This document shows positions 8,758 to 12,122 of a stretch of DNA of 12,122 nt, piece by piece. Each line of letters starts with the position of its first letter. The first letter of the stretch is position 1. Under the pieces are notes generated by a model. It had not been told where the DNA came from, made no database searches, and saw only the letters and a program-made list of their open reading frames with translations. A program made the translations under genes and the position numbers. The DNA comes from Pseudomonadota bacterium (lineage in GTDB: Bacteria; SAR324; XYD2-FULL-50-16; JAHJRI01): the NCBI GenBank assembly GCA_022360105.1, contig JAKSDL010000033.1, forward strand, positions 1-12,122. Reading direction: 5' to 3'.

Positions 8758-11007
8758 TCAGGAAATAGATTCTGCTGATTCAGTTTCAAGTTCTACCTGG
8801 TCGGGCTGCTGGGAGATATTTTTCAGGTATTCTCCTTCAGCGAGTTCTATCAAGCCTTTTACATCCAGAATCAGACTGACCCTGCCATCTCCCAGAATCG
8901 TGGCACCGGAAATACCGGGAACATTTTTATACACCTCATCCAGGTTTTTGATAACTGCCTGAATTTCACCGTAAAGCATGTCTGTTACCAGGCCTGCTGT
9001 TTTATTTCCCAGTTTGATGACAACAATGCTCTGTTCTTCCGATTGAGGTCCGGTCTCCTCAAAAATCTCCCTCAGCCACAGAAACGGCAATGGTTTTCCC
9101 CGCAGGTTGACATAATGGTGACTTCTGTTCATGGCGTCTTCGGGTAGGTCAATGCATTCGACAACCATTTCCAGGGGAATCACATATTTGGAATCCCCTA
9201 CACCAATCAACAGGCCTTCAATTATTGCCATGGTTAGTGGCAGGCTGATGCGAACAGTCGATCCTGACCCCTCCTCACTTTCAAGCTCCACTGTACCTCT
9301 CAGGGCTTCGATGTTGCTTTTCACCACATCCATTCCCACTCCACGACCGGACAGCTTGGTTACTTTTTCAGCGGTGGAGAATCCGGGTGTAAAAATCAGG
9401 TTGAGGATGTCTTTATCCTTTAAATGATCTTTTTCGGTGATAACCCCGTTGGCAATGGCTTTATCCAAAACAGCTTTTTGATTGATCCCGGCTCCGTCAT
9501 CTTTAATCTCAATCACTACCATTCCGGAATCATGGTAGGCCTTTAGCAGTATGGTGCCTTCTGCCAGTTTGCCTTTTTTGGTTCTGACTTCCGGCATTTC
9601 AATACCGTGATCAGCAGCATTACGCACGAGATGCATTAAGGGGTCAAAAATCCGCTCAATAACCGTTTTATCGAGTTCGGCATCGCCTCCTTCCATCTCC
9701 AGTCGAATCTGTTTACCCGATTCCTTGCTGATCTCTCGAATAACCCTTTGGAAGCGATTAAACGTTTCCTGTATCGGAACCATGCGCAATTCCATGATTC
9801 TTTCCCTCATTTCTCCCACCAGCCTGGAGTTCATGGCAGCCACCTCCATGAGTGCCTTGTTGCGGAGATCTTCAGATTGCTGCATGATTCCGGCACTTGA
9901 AATAACCAGTTCCCCTACCAGGTCAATAAACTGATCCAGCTTGTCGGTTTCAATACGGATGGTCTTGCTGACTTTTTCTCTTTTAGCCTTAATTGGTTTT
10001 TGTACCTCCAGGGCTCGGTCCAGCACCTGGACATCCACTGTTTTATCAGCCACAAGAAGTTCGCCCAGTTTGGATGTTTCTGCTTCATCCCCGTTCTCCA
10101 CTTCATCGCTTTGTTGCTTCTTTAGTGCCGTATCAAGCTCTTTTTCGGTCACAGCACCACTATCCACCAACAATTCCCCGATTCTGTGGCTTGTATCGGG
10201 TGGTTCATCGGATGTTTCCGCAATTTTATCCAGTTTGCTTACATAGCTTTGAACTTTTGGCGGTGAGGGGATTATCTTAATATCAACATCGTCTCCCAGA
10301 AATTCAAAAATATCCTCGATATCTTTTTTTTCAAAAGCGCTCAGATAGTCTATTTCAAGACTAAGATAACAAGATTCGGGATCCATTTGATCGGCAGGTG
10401 GGAACTCTTCAATCAAGGTTTTCAGCCCTGTGATTTCACCCATCTGGCTCATGTGCATGATGAATGCAGTTGGATCAAAACCAAATCGAAAGGTGTTTTC
10501 CTTAAATTTCAAACTGACCTGCCAAGGTACCAAATCAGGCGGAGACTCTGCGGAGCCAGTCTCTGACTCTTTGTCGACAGCAGACTCCATTTCTTCAGCA
10601 TTCTGTTTAAACTCGGAAAGGTATCCCTGTAGTTGCAGCACGATAAACTCTTCTTGCTTGATTATTTCAGGGTCCTTGGTTTCAGCCCCGTCAACGTCTA
10701 TCCTGTCTACCAGCACACCCAGGTGGTCATAAGCCTTCAAGAGGATATCAGCCAAATCTTCGTTAAAAATCAACACCCCGGTCCGGACCTTTTCCATGAC
10801 ACTTTCCACCCAGTGCAGGAACTGCTCGATATTGGTGATACCGACCATGCCGGATGAACCCTTTAGTGTATGAATAGCCCTGAACAAGGCATTGATGGCT
10901 TCTGTGTCGTCTATTTCCGATTCCAGCTTTAACAGCTGCGCTTCAATTTCTCTCATTAAATCTTCACTTTCCGTCAGAAAGGTCTGCAGCACTTGCTCAA
11001 CAATCAT
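8758..11007 (-). CDS. cheA: chemotaxis histidine kinase CheA with tandem GspE-N-like modules
   Basis: CheA autophosphorylates under receptor control and passes the phosphate to response regulators, here at least CheB. The 749-residue protein has an HPt domain (1-105, phospho-His46 in AIHTLKGSSG) and a P2-like globular domain (about 162-246). Next come two short repeats (RIGELL at 275 and KLGELL at 313) like the N-terminal domain of GspE/PilB ATPases. They are followed by the dimerisation helices (about 347-410), the ATPase domain with N box (Asn463 in VRNAADHGIE), G1 DDGAGI (503-508), F box GFS (542-544) and G2 GRGVGMD (554-560), and a CheW-like regulatory domain (about 595-725). All catalytic motifs are intact and there is no fused receiver. 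ATG at 11007 is preceded by AGAGGA. It lies 32 bp after the STAS gene, so they are probably co-transcribed. Confidence 0.97.
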   Translation of the reverse strand: MIVEQVLQTFLTESEDLMREIEAQLLKLESEIDDTEAINALFRAIHTLKGSSGMVGITNIEQFLHWVESVMEKVRTGVLIFNEDLADILLKAYDHLGVLVDRIDVDGAETKDPEIIKQEEFIVLQLQGYLSEFKQNAEEMESAVDKESETGSAESPPDLVPWQVSLKFKENTFRFGFDPTAFIMHMSQMGEITGLKTLIEEFPPADQMDPESCYLSLEIDYLSAFEKKDIEDIFEFLGDDVDIKIIPSPPKVQSYVSKLDKIAETSDEPPDTSHRIGELLVDSGAVTEKELDTALKKQQSDEVENGDEAETSKLGELLVADKTVDVQVLDRALEVQKPIKAKREKVSKTIRIETDKLDQFIDLVGELVISSAGIMQQSEDLRNKALMEVAAMNSRLVGEMRERIMELRMVPIQETFNRFQRVIREISKESGKQIRLEMEGGDAELDKTVIERIFDPLMHLVRNAADHGIEMPEVRTKKGKLAEGTILLKAYHDSGMVVIEIKDDGAGINQKAVLDKAIANGVITEKDHLKDKDILNLIFTPGFSTAEKVTKLSGRGVGMDVVKSNIEALRGTVELESEEGSGSTVRISLPLTMAIIEGLLIGVGDSKYVIPLEMVVECIDLPEDAMNRSHHYVNLRGKPLPFLWLREIFEETGPQSEEQSIVVIKLGNKTAGLVTDMLYGEIQAVIKNLDEVYKNVPGISGATILGDGRVSLILDVKGLIELAEGEYLKNISQQPDQVELETESAESIS
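9997..10185 (-). other. tandem GspE-N-like modules in CheA
   Basis: This stretch encodes CheA residues 275-337. Two units of about 25 residues share the pattern (R/K)-(I/L)-GELLV-x8-(E/V)-LD-x-AL-x-x-Q: RIGELLVDSG...LDTALKKQ and KLGELLVADK...LDRALEVQ, joined by an acidic linker. The pattern resembles the helical N-terminal domain of type II secretion/type IV pilus ATPases. It sits between the P2-like domain and the dimerisation domain. Confidence 0.65.
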
Positions 11008-11039
11008 TGGTCGTCCTCTATAAAATAAGTCAAAGTGAG

Positions 11040-11342
11040 TTAATTCTGTGATTGAAACCAGTCATTGAGCCGGTAGATTTCCATCAGCCTCATGACAGAT
11101 GAGCTTAAACCGTCGATTTGAAATGACATCCCTTTATCCTGTGTTTCCTTTTTTAAGAGAATTAACAGTTGGAAACCGGAAGCATCAATCTCTTCAATTT
11201 GTGAAAGGTCAAGTTTGACACCCCGGAATTGATCCAGCCCTGAAAACATTTCCTGTTTATACGAAACAGAATCATATATCTTGATATCGCCAACCAACGA
11301 CATGTGGCAGATATCTCCTTCCGAATATTTGTTAAACGCCAT
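11040..11342 (-). CDS. STAS-domain protein (anti-sigma factor antagonist-like)
   Basis: A 100-residue single STAS domain, the fold of SpoIIAA/RsbV-type partner-switching proteins. The hallmark LDLSQIEEIDASGFQLLI lies at 44-61, with Ser55 in D-A-S-G at the position phosphorylated in SpoIIAA, so regulation by phosphorylation is possible. Cytoplasmic; no signal peptide or membrane segment. ATG at 11342 is preceded by a strong GAGGAG. It is the first gene of the cluster and lies 32 bp before cheA, a position in which STAS genes are known in other bacterial che operons. No anti-sigma kinase or sigma factor gene is nearby, so its partner may be in the chemotaxis pathway itself or elsewhere. Family is clear; function here is inferred. 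Confidence 0.92.
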   Translation of the reverse strand: MAFNKYSEGDICHMSLVGDIKIYDSVSYKQEMFSGLDQFRGVKLDLSQIEEIDASGFQLLILLKKETQDKGMSFQIDGLSSSVMRLMEIYRLNDWFQSQN

Positions 11343-11434
11343 AGCTCCTCAATGATTATTTGATTATTCGATACTCATTTTAACTGGCTGTTGATGGCTC
11401 TTCCTGAAACAAATGTAAGAAACTTAGCTAACAT

Positions 11435-11462
11435 ATTATCACTATTGAATATTGAAGTAAAC
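11435..11462 (-). promoter_or_regulatory. possible sigma-70-type promoter of the STAS-cheA cluster
   Basis: On the minus strand GATAAT (11435-11440) is preceded, 16 bp away, by GTTTAC (11457-11462). The -10 is good and the -35 weak. It would give a leader of about 85 nt before the STAS ATG. No convincing sigma-28 or sigma-54 promoter was found here. Confidence 0.3.
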
Positions 11463-11728
11463 ATCTATCGATTTTGGATCGAATTTCCAAATCCAGGTTT
11501 GTTGTTCGCGGCTTTGAATTGGTAGATTTAGTGTCAGATCCGAAGAAATATGCATTGATTTTTTTTCTCGGAGCAAGGTGCTTGGCAATATTTCACAGGT
11601 CCGAACATGGGAGGCGGAAAATACTGCTACTATATCCGGAAAACAAGCATAGTTGAACGTTAAAGATCTTCAGTTTATTCAATGGTGATCCCTTAAAACA
11701 AAGATTGCTAATTTTCAGATGAGGCTAT

Positions 11729-11750
11729 ACAGTTGTCCAAGCACAACTGT
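11729..11750. repeat. inverted repeat with 8-bp arms
   Basis: ACAGTTGT (11729-11736) and ACAACTGT (11743-11750) are perfect complements around a 6-nt loop. There is no T-tract on either side, so a terminator is unlikely. Its arms share CAGTTG/CAACTG with the inverted repeat at 11795-11823. Confidence 0.55.
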
Positions 11751-11794
11751 CTAATGTAACTCGCAAGTCTGTTGGATTTGCAAGGTTTGGTCGT

Positions 11795-11823
11795 ACCAAC
11801 TGCAATATAAATATCCAGTTGGT
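11795..11823. repeat. operator-like inverted repeat around a TATAAA
   Basis: ACCAACTG (11795-11802) and CAGTTGGT (11816-11823) are perfect complements around a 13-nt AT-rich spacer that contains TATAAA. The arms share CAACTG/CAGTTG with the repeat at 11729-11750. A dimeric repressor bound here could cover a -10 element, but no good -35 sits at the proper distance, so the promoter is uncertain. Confidence 0.5.
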
Positions 11824-12051
11824 GCCTGAACGAAAACTGTTTTAACCCATACCAATAAAAGCTTTGAACGCAGCCTGGTACTTCGAGGTATAGTGCATTC
11901 AGCCGGATTTTGTTTGCAATTGTTATGTCTTACACTGAACGTTGACCGCTGACAGCACGTGGATCTTCAAGTTGAATCCGTCTGGCAAAAGGCTGGATAG
12001 GGGGTTTAGAGATTTTCCGCTGAAATATTAGTTAACACAAAATTGAATTTG

Positions 12052-12122
12052 ATGAAACAAAACAGATTTCGCGAATTTTCCGTTTTCAAACAGCGAAGTA
12101 TCTCCCGTAAGCTGATTCTTTA
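12052..12122 (+). CDS. N-terminal fragment of a probable membrane sensor protein (runs off the window)
   Basis: ATG at 12052 opens a frame to the window's end, giving 23 codons. The fragment is basic and ends in SISRKLIL, the kind of positively charged lead-in that precedes the first membrane segment of many sensor histidine kinases, diguanylate cyclases and chemoreceptors. An in-frame stop lies about 45 bp upstream. No clear Shine-Dalgarno sequence is visible, so the start could also be one of the two TTG codons just upstream. It is divergent from the che cluster. The family cannot be decided from 23 residues. Confidence 0.5.
   Translation, partial: MKQNRFREFSVFKQRSISRKLIL

Larger units (their letters stand above)
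11343..12051. other. divergent intergenic region without a convincing gene
   Basis: AT-rich region between the minus-strand STAS/che genes and a plus-strand gene entering at 12052. A 60-codon open frame at 11474-11656 starts with TTG, has no ribosome binding site and no recognisable family, and I do not call it. The stretch holds a possible STAS promoter (11435-11462) and two inverted repeats with related arms (11729-11750 and 11795-11823). No tRNA or known riboswitch was recognised by eye. Confidence 0.55.

Overview
This window is a chemotaxis-type signalling cluster from a Gram-negative bacterium of moderate, roughly 40-45% (estimated by eye) G+C content. Protein style suggests a deltaproteobacterium in the broad sense (Desulfobacterota): the receptor has a poly-HAMP array, the CheA linker carries GspE-N-like modules, and a FadR/FCD regulator of a type common in that group lies alongside. 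This is inference from family resemblance; no rRNA or other phylogenetic marker is present.

Eight complete genes occupy about positions 605-11342, all on the minus strand. In order of transcription (right to left) they are: a STAS-domain protein, cheA, cheW, a large transmembrane chemoreceptor (mcp), cheR, cheB, an unusual membrane-anchored MCP-like protein without a sensor domain, and a GntR-family (FadR/FCD) transcription factor. Together the che genes form a nearly complete pathway. The receptor senses a periplasmic signal, CheW couples it to the CheA kinase, and CheR and CheB methylate and demethylate the receptor. The STAS protein at the head of the cluster may be a regulatory partner. 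No stand-alone cheY, cheD, cheC, cheX or cheZ and no flagellar gene is visible, so the final output is not encoded here. The MCP-like protein carries a C-terminal FQDITQQ motif that resembles the catalytic D-x3-Q motif of CheZ phosphatase, which makes it the most intriguing protein in the window.

The gaps between genes are wide (32-229 bp) and hold recognisable structure. A strong hairpin overlaps the mcp stop codon. Two diverged copies of one intergenic element, each with three tandem NGATARC heptamers, sit directly upstream of cheR and cheB, and these genes lack a Shine-Dalgarno sequence. A FadR/PdhR/LldR-type operator with three half-sites (TGGT-TTA-ACCA plus a further TGGT) lies upstream of the GntR-family gene.

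The left 604 bp hold no convincing gene. They contain two copies of a 69-bp REP-like palindromic element and a set of nested inverted repeats. The right 700 bp form a divergent intergenic region with two inverted repeats sharing a CAACTG/CAGTTG half-site. They are followed by the first 23 codons of a plus-strand gene that runs off the window, whose N-terminus looks like that of a membrane sensor protein.
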